Of a stretch of 64,000 nt of DNA, positions 30,773 through 39,705 are shown one piece after another (the first letter of the stretch is position 1; each line of letters starts with the position of its first letter). The stretch is taken from contig JAFRPH010000004.1 of NCBI GenBank assembly GCA_017429205.1, forward strand, positions 1-64,000, in the 5' to 3' direction. The notes below the pieces were generated by a model. It was given only the letters and a program-made list of their open reading frames with translations, ran no database searches and was not told the origin of the DNA. The stretch comes from Bacteroidales bacterium. Lineage in GTDB: Bacteria > Bacteroidota > Bacteroidia > Bacteroidales > UBA932. The translations under genes were made by a program, and so were the position numbers.

Positions 30773-30843
30773 TGAGATGTGGTGTAATGGTAGCACTAGG
30801 GATTTTGGTTCCCTCAGTTAGAGTTCGAATCTCTACATCTCAA
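30773..30843 (+). tRNA. tRNA-Gln (anticodon TTG)
   Basis: The 71-nt cloverleaf has a 7-bp acceptor stem TGAGATG/CATCTCA, discriminator A, a short D arm closed by GTG/CAC, and anticodon stem AGGGA/TCCCT enclosing a 7-nt loop with anticodon TTG at 30805-30807. The T arm contains GTTCGAAT. The CCA end is not encoded. It reads CAA codons, and CAG by wobble. Confidence 0.95.
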
Positions 30844-30846
30844 CAG

Positions 30847-30876
30847 AAAAAGACAGCCTGGACGGGCTGTCTTTTT
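30847..30876 (+). terminator. Terminator after tRNA-Gln
   Basis: A 12-bp stem (AAAAAGACAGCC with its complement) closes a 6-nt loop and ends in TTTTT. The A run on the other side makes it potentially active for the convergent gene at 30902 as well. Confidence 0.85.
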
Positions 30877-30901
30877 CGCTGAAATGCTTCGCCGTCCCCG
30901 A

Positions 30902-31222
30902 TCATTTCCATCTAAAGCTCTGGGGTCCCAGACAGCCCGACGGGAGATCGAGTTCCTTTTCCGCTTCGCGAAGGATTCTCGCGGTCTCTTTTCTGAAAAC
31001 GGATCGAGGCGTGTGCGGACTGCAAATCTCACAACTGCACACGACATGTACAGTCCTATATTGCCTGCATGCGTTCGCCTTGTAGAGATCGACCCAGGTG
31101 GGATTTGTCGGAAGGGATTCGGGTATCCTGCCCCACCAGGCCCCTAAATAAAGCGCTCTTTTCAGCGCCGCGATGTAGTGCTTCCTACGATTCAGTTCTC
31201 TCCAATGTTTGTTTCTTTCCAT
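30902..31222 (-). CDS. Small uncharacterised protein with CSCxxC motif
   Basis: The 106-residue product begins MERNKHWRELNRRKHYIAAL. It is strongly basic in the N-terminal half, has a CSCEIC motif near residue 63 followed by RSVFRKETARILREAEKEL, and no signal peptide. The Cys cluster could bind zinc or an iron-sulfur centre. Small bacterial proteins with a similar basic-helix plus CSCxxC layout exist, but I cannot name a function. The GTG at 31228 would add two residues; the ATG at 31222 is preferred. A perfect inverted repeat ends exactly at the base before this ATG. Base composition looks less GC-rich than the neighbours, which may hint at horizontal transfer. Confidence 0.6.
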   Translation of the reverse strand: MERNKHWRELNRRKHYIAALKRALYLGAWWGRIPESLPTNPTWVDLYKANACRQYRTVHVVCSCEICSPHTPRSVFRKETARILREAEKELDLPSGCLGPQSFRWK

Positions 31223-31252
31223 AGTCACGATTGTTTATACTTCGTCGTGACT
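31223..31252. repeat. Inverted repeat abutting the CSCxxC gene start
   Basis: AGTCACGA (31223-31230) and its perfect complement TCGTGACT (31245-31252) are separated by 14 bp. In the gene's orientation the second arm ends directly at the ATG, so it could be an operator or an RNA hairpin covering the translation start. No TAnnTTTG box is visible here. Confidence 0.6.
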
Positions 31253-31299
31253 TGGAGTTGGAAAGAACGTATGATGTCATTGTCATGCTAGATTGTACT

Positions 31300-32403
31300 C
31301 TAACGCAGGACGATTCTTTCAATTCTTCGTGGAATAGATGCTAGAATTTCGTAGGGAATCGTGCCCAGGATGTCGGCGAGTTCGGTGACGGTGGGGTCCG
31401 CGCCGAAGACGGTGACGGTGTCGCCCACCTTCACGTCGATGCCGGTGACGTCCAGCATGCACATGTCCATGCAGATGTTGCCGATGGTGGGGGCGCGGTG
31501 GCCGTTCACCGAGAAGGAGGCCTGGCCGCGGCCGAGGTGGCGGTCGATGCCATCGGCGTAGCCCACGGGGATGGTGGCGATGACGGTGCCCGCGGAGGCC
31601 TTGCCCCAGCGGCCGTAGCCGACGGTGTCGCCAGAGCGCAGGTGCTTGATTTGCAGGACTTTGCACTTAAGCGAGGCAACCGGCGCAAGTTGTACGCCGG
31701 GAAGGGCGCTGATGCCGTAGATGCCGATTCCGAGGCGCACCATGTCGTACTGGTGCTCCGGGAAACGCTCGATGCCGGCGGAGTTGAGGATATGGCGCAT
31801 GGGCCGGTACCCGATCCCGTCGATGATCGTTCTCGAGTTCTGTTCGAAGAGGTCGAACTGCGCTTGGGTGAAGGCGTCCTGCTCCGGGTCCTCCGCCACG
31901 CAGAGGTGGGAGAAGATGGACTTGACCTTCACTTCGGGATGCGCGTTCAGGTACTCGACGAGGGCGGGAATCTCCGAGGTCATGAAGCCCAGGCGGTGCA
32001 TGCCGGTGTCCAGCTTGATGTGGATCGGGTAGTCCCGCAGGCCCTTGCTGATCAGGTAGGTGCAGAAGGCGTCGAGGGATTCCAGGTTGGGAATGCTGGG
32101 CTCCATCCGGGTCTGGACGATCTCCGGGTAGAAGTCCGTGCCGGCGGTGAGGACGATGATCGGGAGACTGATACCGTTCTGGCGGAGTTCCAGGCCTTCG
32201 ACCGGGTAGGCGACGGCGAGATAGTCGGCGCCGGCGCGCTGCATCATCGCGGCGAACTCCACGGCGCCGTGGCCGTACGCGTTCGCCTTGACGAGAACCA
32301 GCAGTTTCGTCGACGGCTCCAGCAGGGAACGGAAATAGCGGTAGTTGCTCACGCAACCCCGCAAGTCCAGCTCCAGCCGGGAAAAATCATCCTCTCGCAT
32401 CAT
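31300..32403 (-). CDS. alr: Alanine racemase
   Basis: The 367-residue product is a fold-type III PLP enzyme. Lys39 in VLVKANAYGHG binds PLP, and the C-terminal domain holds VGYGRWGKAS, with the catalytic Tyr region, and IPVGYADGIDR plus the GNICMDMCMLD motif. It interconverts L- and D-alanine for peptidoglycan. The frame runs upstream to 32688, but that region is antisense to the YugP gene. The two adjacent ATGs at 32403 and 32400 lie about 20 nt after a -7 box (32431-32424), so the start is one of them; an earlier ATG at 32447 would be upstream of the promoter. The stop is 77 bp before the CSCxxC gene. Confidence 0.95.
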   Translation of the reverse strand: MMREDDFSRLELDLRGCVSNYRYFRSLLEPSTKLLVLVKANAYGHGAVEFAAMMQRAGADYLAVAYPVEGLELRQNGISLPIIVLTAGTDFYPEIVQTRMEPSIPNLESLDAFCTYLISKGLRDYPIHIKLDTGMHRLGFMTSEIPALVEYLNAHPEVKVKSIFSHLCVAEDPEQDAFTQAQFDLFEQNSRTIIDGIGYRPMRHILNSAGIERFPEHQYDMVRLGIGIYGISALPGVQLAPVASLKCKVLQIKHLRSGDTVGYGRWGKASAGTVIATIPVGYADGIDRHLGRGQASFSVNGHRAPTIGNICMDMCMLDVTGIDVKVGDTVTVFGADPTVTELADILGTIPYEILASIPRRIERIVLR

Positions 32404-32423
32404 GCTTTCAGTCAATTGCCGGG

Positions 32424-32431
32424 CAAATTTA
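32424..32431 (-). promoter_or_regulatory. -7 box of alr
   Basis: TAAATTTG on the minus strand, 20 nt before the alr start. The nearest TTTG (32459-32456) is 24 nt away, longer than usual. Confidence 0.45.
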
Positions 32432-32465
32432 GCAATAACGGCCGACATAATCTCACAAAAATGTG

Positions 32466-32473
32466 TATTTTTG
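32466..32473 (+). promoter_or_regulatory. -7 box of the YugP-like gene
   Basis: TATTTTTG lies 18 nt before the ATG at 32492 and is divergent from the alr box, with 34 bp between them. No clear -33 element. Confidence 0.45.
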
Positions 32474-32491
32474 TAAAAAAGAGCGCGCGCT

Positions 32492-33166
32492 ATGACCAGT
32501 TCGATGATTTGGATCGTGATGATCGCGGTGATGGTCCTTTCGATGATCATCCAGGCCCGGCTGAAGGGCCGTTTCGAGAAGTATTCCGAGGTTCCCACGG
32601 GCCTCAGCGGCGCGGAGGTGGCCCAGCGGATGCTGCAGGCCCACGGCATCCACGATGTGAACATCGTCTCCATCGAAGGAACCCTCACAGACCACTACAA
32701 TCCCCAGACCAAGACCGTGAACCTGAGCCACGACGTCTACTACGGCCGCAACGTCGCCGCGGCCGCCGTCGCCGCGCACGAGTGCGGCCACGTCGTCCAG
32801 CACGCGGTGGGCTACGGCCCCCTGAAGCTGCGCACGGCGATGGTGCCCGTCCTCACGTTCACCAACAGCTGGATCTCCTGGATCCTGCTGGCCGGCCTCA
32901 TCTTCTACCAGGCTTTCCCGTCCCTGCTCTGGATCGCCATCGGCATGTTCGCCCTCACGACGGCGTTCAGCTTCATCACCCTCCCGGTGGAGGTCAACGC
33001 CAGCGCCCGCGCCGTCCAGTGGCTGGACAGCGCCGGCGTGGTGAGCTACGAGACCAAGCCCATGGCGCAGGACGCCCTCAAATGGGCCGCCTACACCTAC
33101 GTGATCGCGGCCATCGGCTCGCTCGCCACCCTTTTGTACTACATTTCCATCGCCAGAAGAAGATAA
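32492..33166 (+). CDS. YugP-family zinc metallopeptidase (membrane)
   Basis: The 224-residue protein has an N-terminal membrane helix (SSMIWIVMIAVMVLSMIIQ), the zinc-binding HECGH motif in AAHECGHVVQHAVGY near residue 97, two further hydrophobic segments (about 125-170) and a C-terminal one. This fits the YugP neutral zinc peptidase family in length and layout. Substrates are not known; a role in membrane protein quality control is usually assumed. It is a single-gene unit divergent from alr, with a hairpin repeat element 25 bp after the stop. Confidence 0.88.
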   Translation: MTSSMIWIVMIAVMVLSMIIQARLKGRFEKYSEVPTGLSGAEVAQRMLQAHGIHDVNIVSIEGTLTDHYNPQTKTVNLSHDVYYGRNVAAAAVAAHECGHVVQHAVGYGPLKLRTAMVPVLTFTNSWISWILLAGLIFYQAFPSLLWIAIGMFALTTAFSFITLPVEVNASARAVQWLDSAGVVSYETKPMAQDALKWAAYTYVIAAIGSLATLLYYISIARRR

Positions 33167-33191
33167 ACCCTTTGAGCCGTCAGGCGAGAGT

Positions 33192-33233
33192 AAGTCCCTT
33201 CCCCGAGGGAAGGGATTTAGAGATGGGGTAACG
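33192..33233. repeat. Dispersed hairpin repeat, copy A (inverted relative to copy B)
   Basis: A 42-bp element contains an 8-bp stem CCCTTCCC/GGGAAGGG around TCG. Its reverse complement matches 41294-41335 at 37 of 42 positions, and one pair of differences is compensatory within the stem. It lies downstream of the YugP-like gene. Confidence 0.7.
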
Positions 33234-33326
33234 TGGACAATATGAATGTGCGGTGGACAATCATTTGGCATTTCACCGACATCCGAATAATTGACAACAG
33301 TGTATTTGCATAAACGAATTAATCTG

Positions 33327-33881
33327 ATGGAAGGCGTTTACATTTTCCTCGCCGACGGCTTCGAAGACATGGAAGCCATCGCCACCCGCGACGTCCTCCT
33401 CCGCGGAGGAGTGGACGTTCAGACCGTATCCATCAACGAAGACCCGTTCGTGACCAGTTCCCACGGCATCACCGTGAGCGTGGACCTCACTCGCGACGAT
33501 TTCAACGACGACTGCCCCGCGGTGATGATCTTCCCGGGCGGCATGCCCGGCTCCAAGAACCTGGCGGCCGACAAGGCCCTGATGGCGCTGATGCGCAAGT
33601 GCTACGACGCCGGCGGCGTCGTGGCCGCCATCTGCGCCGCCCCCGGCCTCGTCGCCGCCCAGCTGGACGACGTCGCCGGCAAGCGCTTCACCTGCTTCGA
33701 CGGTTTCCAGGACCCGATGATCGCGAAGGGCGCCGTCTTCACGCCCGAGAGCGCCGTCGTGGACGGCCGCCTCGTCACCGGCCGCGGCGCCGGCCACGCC
33801 GTGAACTTCGGCCTCGCCCTCGTGGAGCTCCTGAAAGGCAAGGAAACGGCCGACCGCGTCCGCGCCGGCCTGATGCTGTAG
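33327..33881 (+). CDS. DJ-1/ThiJ/PfpI-family protein
   Basis: The 184-residue protein has the DJ-1 fold: YIFLADGFEDMEA with the conserved Glu, FPGGMPGSKNL, and the nucleophile-elbow cysteine in AAICAAPGLVA near residue 103, followed by a GRGAGHAVNFGLALVE helix. Members act as protein or nucleotide deglycases, glyoxalase III or are annotated as 4-methyl-5-thiazole monophosphate biosynthesis proteins; the specific activity cannot be told. The frame opens at a TTG (33291), but the ATG at 33327 aligns with the family start. A weak -7 box (TGTATTTG, 33301-33308) lies just upstream. Confidence 0.88.
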   Translation: MEGVYIFLADGFEDMEAIATRDVLLRGGVDVQTVSINEDPFVTSSHGITVSVDLTRDDFNDDCPAVMIFPGGMPGSKNLAADKALMALMRKCYDAGGVVAAICAAPGLVAAQLDDVAGKRFTCFDGFQDPMIAKGAVFTPESAVVDGRLVTGRGAGHAVNFGLALVELLKGKETADRVRAGLML

Positions 33882-33928
33882 GGCAGATACCCCTTCATTC
33901 CGGGCTTACCCTGGAATTATGTCCATAA

Positions 33929-33956
33929 AAGTGCGAAACACCCCGTTCTCGCACTT
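33929..33956. repeat. Tandem hairpin element, copy 1
   Basis: AAGTGCGA and TCGCACTT flank a 12-nt loop; the sequence after it on the plus strand is T-rich. It may act as the terminator of the DJ-1 gene. It shares its layout with copy 2, 24 bp away. Confidence 0.65.
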
Positions 33957-33977
33957 ATTTTCTTTATTTTGGCCGAA

Positions 33978-34008
33978 ATAAGTGTAGGAACGCCTGTTTT
34001 ACACTTAT
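33978..34008. repeat. Tandem hairpin element, copy 2
   Basis: ATAAGTGTA and TACACTTAT flank a 13-nt loop. Compared with copy 1, CG/CG in the stem is replaced by TA/TA, so pairing is kept, and the loop shares AACnCC and GTT. It lies 12 bp from the stop of the minus-strand gene at 34020. Confidence 0.65.
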
Positions 34009-34019
34009 AACCTGATCGA

Positions 34020-35468
34020 TTACAACTCCATATACTTGTGCAGCACGACCCCGCCGGGGCCGAGCTGCATCACGTACGGGAGGCCGGAGAGGTCGAAGGC
34101 GTCCAGGAGCTGATGGGCTTCCTCCGAATGATTCTCGAGGAGGGTGTCCATATTCACGAGGAGAACCTTGGCCTTGGCGTCCGCCAGGGCGCGGGCGGCG
34201 GCGAGGGTTTCCTCGCAACGGCCGCAACCGTTCGTGTAGAAGACCAGATAGTCGGCCTTGCGGAGAGAGAAGACGCCGTCCTTCGAGCCCTTGCGGAAGA
34301 GGCAGGGCTTGCGCAGGAGGGTGCCGTGGACCTTCAGGTCCGGGACGGTGGAGCCGACCGGGGTCCGCGCCAGCAACTCCTTCATCATCAAGGCCATCGA
34401 CATCACCTGCGAGACATCCTCGTCCTGGTTCCAGAGACCGGGTTCGTTCAGGATGTACTTGTCGATGAACAGGCGGGTTCCTTCCTTGTAGACCTCTCCC
34501 GTCTGCGAAGACAGCCAGTACAGCAGGTCGCCTTCCATATGCTTGTAGGAGTCCGTGTCGCCCTCGCCGTAGGTGCGTTCCGCCACGTAGGCGGCGACGT
34601 CCAGGACGTCCTCGGGCTTCAGGTCGTCCCCATAGCCGGCGAACACTTTCTCATAGAGGGACGTTCCTTCCTGGGTGCCATAGACATAGCCTTCCTTCCC
34701 GGAAAGCTGTTCCGTGAGCATCCGGAGGGCCGGCGTGTCCAGCCCGCGGCCCAGGACCGTCCCGTCCGGGCCGATGAGGAACATCCGGGGCGTCTGGAGG
34801 ACGCCGTACTTCCGCTGGAAGTCGGATTCCAGGTCCGGGTCCCAGACGTGGACAAGACCGGGGACGTTCAGGGAAGTGGCCCGATAGCGGGCCCATTCCT
34901 CCTCCTTGTCCCCCGTGTAGAAGGCGACCGCCTTCAGCGGGAAGTCGGTTTCTTTCAAGAAGTTGCATAGGCGCGGCGTCTCGATCCGGCAGGTCGAGCA
35001 CGATGTGTCATAGAAGTACAGCACCGTATACTCCCCTTTTACGGGCAGGGAGAACGCTTCGCCGGCGTCGTCCTTGGCCACGAGGGCCGGCGCCTCCGCG
35101 CCCAGCTGCGCCTGGCGGTTGAACTCCGCGAACACCTTGGCGTTCAACAGGTCCATTTCGTCCTTCATCGCCACTTTCCCCGGGATGAACCAGGTGTCGG
35201 CGATATGGACGGCCACGCCTTCGTCGCCCATGATCTTGGAGTTCAGGTAATGGTCGTAGATCTTCAGCGCGACGAACTGCCGCGTAAGAGAATCTTTGCA
35301 AGACTCGATGAGGAAGTCGCACTCGGCGTTCTGCACGGGGACGGGATCCCCCGCCAGCGCGGCGAAATACTCCTCCAGCTTGGCGCCCAGGGTCTCGAAG
35401 CGATCCTCTTGCGCCTGGAGCGAAAAAGCGAGAAATGCGGCCAGGAGGGCCGTCAGGAGCCGTTTCAT
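34020..35468 (-). CDS. Exported thiol-disulfide oxidoreductase-like protein with two thioredoxin domains
   Basis: The 482-residue protein has a signal peptide (ending SLQAQ), an N-terminal helical DUF5106-like domain (about 20-135), a TlpA-like thioredoxin domain with YDTSCSTCRIE near residue 172, and a second thioredoxin-like domain at the C terminus with YTNGCGRCEET near residue 420. It is presumably periplasmic and redox active. Two CxxC sites in one chain are uncommon in the TlpA group and could allow internal electron relay. The ATG overlaps the coaD stop by 4 bp (ATGA), so it is the last gene of the lon-ung-coaD operon. Confidence 0.83.
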   Translation of the reverse strand: MKRLLTALLAAFLAFSLQAQEDRFETLGAKLEEYFAALAGDPVPVQNAECDFLIESCKDSLTRQFVALKIYDHYLNSKIMGDEGVAVHIADTWFIPGKVAMKDEMDLLNAKVFAEFNRQAQLGAEAPALVAKDDAGEAFSLPVKGEYTVLYFYDTSCSTCRIETPRLCNFLKETDFPLKAVAFYTGDKEEEWARYRATSLNVPGLVHVWDPDLESDFQRKYGVLQTPRMFLIGPDGTVLGRGLDTPALRMLTEQLSGKEGYVYGTQEGTSLYEKVFAGYGDDLKPEDVLDVAAYVAERTYGEGDTDSYKHMEGDLLYWLSSQTGEVYKEGTRLFIDKYILNEPGLWNQDEDVSQVMSMALMMKELLARTPVGSTVPDLKVHGTLLRKPCLFRKGSKDGVFSLRKADYLVFYTNGCGRCEETLAAARALADAKAKVLLVNMDTLLENHSEEAHQLLDAFDLSGLPYVMQLGPGGVVLHKYMEL

Positions 35469-35923
35469 AGCTCGACGCCTTCCGGGATGAAGGCGGAATA
35501 GTCGCCGTGGTGCTTGAGGATGTCGCGCACGGCGCTGGACGAGATGTGCGCGAACTCCTGGGCGGTCGGGATGATGATGGTCTCGATGTCCGGCGCCAGC
35601 CGGCGGTTCGCATCGGCGATGGAGCGCTCGGTCTCGAAGTCGATCATGTTCCGCACGCCGCGGACGATGTGATGGATCCCCAGCTCGCGGCAGGTGTCGA
35701 TCGTGAGGTTGTCATACTGGATGACCGACACGCCTTCCAGCCCCTCCGTCGCCTTCCGGATGATGCTCAGCCGCTTGTCCATGTCGAAGAAGCCGCGCTT
35801 GTCCTGGTTGATGCCCACGGCGACGACGACTTCGTCGAACATCGTGAGCGCGCGTTTGAGGATATTCAGATGGCCGGCCGTGAACGGGTCGAACGAACCG
35901 GGGAACAGGGCTTTCTTTTTCAT
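35465..35923 (-). CDS. coaD: Phosphopantetheine adenylyltransferase
   Basis: The 152-residue protein shows the nucleotidyltransferase motifs FPGSFDPFTAGH (T/HxGH variant) and ISSSAVR, with VRGVRNMIDFETE in between, all diagnostic for CoaD. It converts 4'-phosphopantetheine and ATP to dephospho-CoA in the cytoplasm. The open frame extends far upstream through ung and lon in another phase; the ATG at 35923 gives the standard length and a 4-bp ATGA overlap with the ung stop. It is cotranscribed with ung and the thioredoxin-like gene. Confidence 0.97.
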   Translation of the reverse strand: MKKKALFPGSFDPFTAGHLNILKRALTMFDEVVVAVGINQDKRGFFDMDKRLSIIRKATEGLEGVSVIQYDNLTIDTCRELGIHHIVRGVRNMIDFETERSIADANRRLAPDIETIIIPTAQEFAHISSSAVRDILKHHGDYSAFIPEGVEL

Positions 35924-36588
35924 AACTGCCAATTGATCGGGGTCTTTCCTTCGGCCTGAAGGATCAGGTTGGTCTGGGAGAAATGGCGGCAGCCGAAGAA
36001 AGCGCCGCCCGCCAGCGGCGAGGGGTGCGCCGCCGTCAGCACGTGATGCCGGGACGTGTCCACGAGCGCGGCCTTCCCCTGCGCAAACCGGCCCCAGAGC
36101 AGGAAGACGACGCCTTCGCAGCGGTCGGAGACCGTGCGGATTACGGCGTCGGTGAATTCCTGCCAGCCGATGCGGCTGTGGGAGGTGGGCGTGCCCGCCT
36201 GCACCGTCAGGACGGAGTTCAGCAGGAGCACGCCCTGCCGGGCCCAGGGTTCCAGGTCCGGGCTGCCGCTCATCGGCAGGCCCAGGTCGTCGTGGATTTC
36301 CTTGAAGATGTTCTTCAGCGAAGGCGGGGCCGGGACGCCCTCCGGCACGGAGAAGCAAAGGCCCATCGCCTGGCCGGGCCCGTGGTACGGGTCCTGGCCC
36401 AGGATGACGACCTTCACCTGAGGCAGGGGCGTGAGCTCGAAGGCCTTGAAAATCTGGCGGCCGGGCGGGTAGATCACCTTTCCGGCTGCCTTTTCTTCGT
36501 GGAGGAAGCGGACGAGGGAGGCGAAATACGGCTTTTCGAATTCGTCCCGCAGGGCTTCCTTCCAGGTCTGTTCTATCTTGACGTCCAT
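35920..36588 (-). CDS. ung: Uracil-DNA glycosylase, family 1
   Basis: The 222-residue enzyme carries the water-activating motif VVILGQDPYHGPGQAMGLCF and the DNA-intercalation motif HPSPLAGGAFFG, as in family 1 UDGs, and has normal length. It removes uracil from DNA to start base excision repair. The ATG at 36588 directly abuts the lon stop, and its own stop overlaps coaD, so it is transcribed from the lon promoter. Confidence 0.97.
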   Translation of the reverse strand: MDVKIEQTWKEALRDEFEKPYFASLVRFLHEEKAAGKVIYPPGRQIFKAFELTPLPQVKVVILGQDPYHGPGQAMGLCFSVPEGVPAPPSLKNIFKEIHDDLGLPMSGSPDLEPWARQGVLLLNSVLTVQAGTPTSHSRIGWQEFTDAVIRTVSDRCEGVVFLLWGRFAQGKAALVDTSRHHVLTAAHPSPLAGGAFFGCRHFSQTNLILQAEGKTPINWQL

Positions 36589-38991
<2,403 letters not shown>

Positions 38992-39115
38992 CTGCTCACT
39001 ACGTAAAAAGTACAGGATGTGACAAATTGTCATACCCGATGCTTGCGTTCATTCGCTTTCCCATAGGGGCAATCTCCGTGCCACGGGGCAAAATCGGCAA
39101 AAAAAGAGCGAACCT

Positions 39116-39147
39116 TTTGTAAATGTGAAAAATATACCCTATTTTTG
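39116..39147 (+). promoter_or_regulatory. Promoter of the HU gene
   Basis: TTTG (39116-39119), 20 nt, TATTTTTG (39140-39147). The leader to the ATG at 39199 is about 45 nt and AT-rich. Confidence 0.75.
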
Positions 39148-39198
39148 CAAATCCAACTTAAATGCGTGAAAAACAGTTTACTTTAAACCAATTTAACT

Positions 39199-39477
39199 AT
39201 GACAAAGGCAGAAATCGTCAATGAGGTTGCCAAATCGACCGGCATTGAGAAAGTTCAGGTTCAGAGTGTTATCGAGGAATTCACCAAGGTGGTGAAGGAC
39301 TCCATCATCGCTGGTCAGCCCGTGTACCTCCGTGGTTTCGGCAGCTTCATCATCAAGCATCGCGCTGAGAAGGCCGCCCGCAACATCACCAAGAAGCAGA
39401 CGATGACCATCCCTGCGCACAACATCCCGGCTTTCAAGCCTGCGAAGGTCTTCGTGAATGCCGTGAAGGAGAAATAA
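39199..39477 (+). CDS. HU-family DNA-binding protein
   Basis: The 92-residue protein has the HU/IHF fold: MTKAEIVNEVAKSTGI helices, the beta-arm signature LRGFGSFIIKHRAEKAARNI with an RNITKKQT arm tip, and ends PAFKPAKVFVNAVKEK. It is a dimeric nucleoid protein that bends DNA. The 207-bp intergenic region before it carries a consensus promoter and an AT-rich leader, suggesting strong expression. A 29-codon basic gene follows 31 bp later. Confidence 0.96.
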   Translation: MTKAEIVNEVAKSTGIEKVQVQSVIEEFTKVVKDSIIAGQPVYLRGFGSFIIKHRAEKAARNITKKQTMTIPAHNIPAFKPAKVFVNAVKEK

Positions 39478-39508
39478 TCCATTCACAATAAATTAATCTT
39501 TTAGTATT

Positions 39509-39598
39509 ATGCCTAGCGGTAAGAAAAGAAAGAGACATAAAATGGCGACGCACAAGCGTAAAAAGCGCTTGCGCAAGAACAGACACAAGAAGAAGTAA
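39509..39598 (+). CDS. Tiny basic protein, AURKAIP1/COX24 (mS38/bS22-like) type
   Basis: The 29-residue product starts MPSGKKRKRHKMATHKRKK and ends RKNRHKKK, almost entirely Lys, Arg and His. The core HKMATHKRKKRLRKNRHK is the signature of the COX24/mS38 domain, whose members sit in the small ribosomal subunit (bS22 in some bacteria, mS38 in mitochondria). A ribosomal role in Bacteroidetes is therefore likely. It lies 31 bp after HU, in the same direction and before a terminator, so it is probably cotranscribed with it. Too short for most gene finders. Confidence 0.8.
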   Translation: MPSGKKRKRHKMATHKRKKRLRKNRHKKK

Positions 39599-39610
39599 GT
39601 CTTACTTCTT
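39590..39610. repeat. Palindrome at the end of the 29-codon gene
   Basis: AAGAAGTAAG and CTTACTTCTT flank a single T; as RNA it can fold as a 9-bp stem with a GTC loop. It overlaps the stop codon and may protect the mRNA 3' end. Confidence 0.55.
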
Positions 39611-39645
39611 TGCCGCGTCTGCCATTTTAGCAGTCTGCTGAAAGC

Positions 39646-39678
39646 AAAGGGCTCGCCGGAGGTTCCGGAGGCCCTTTT
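39646..39678 (+). terminator. Terminator of the HU transcript
   Basis: AAAGGGC and GCCCTTT form the base of an imperfect GC-rich stem with inner CCGG/CCGG pairing, followed by TTTTG. It lies 28 bp before rng. Confidence 0.7.
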
Positions 39679-39705
39679 GTCTTAGTCCAACAAACCAATT
39701 TCCTG

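Noticed and set aside
32404..32688. N-terminal extension of alanine racemase
   Set aside because: It crosses the promoter region and is antisense to the YugP-like gene; the family start is at 32403 or 32400.
33233..33261. GTGGACAAT repeated twice with 20-bp period
   Set aside because: Only two short copies; too little to call a repeat array or operator.
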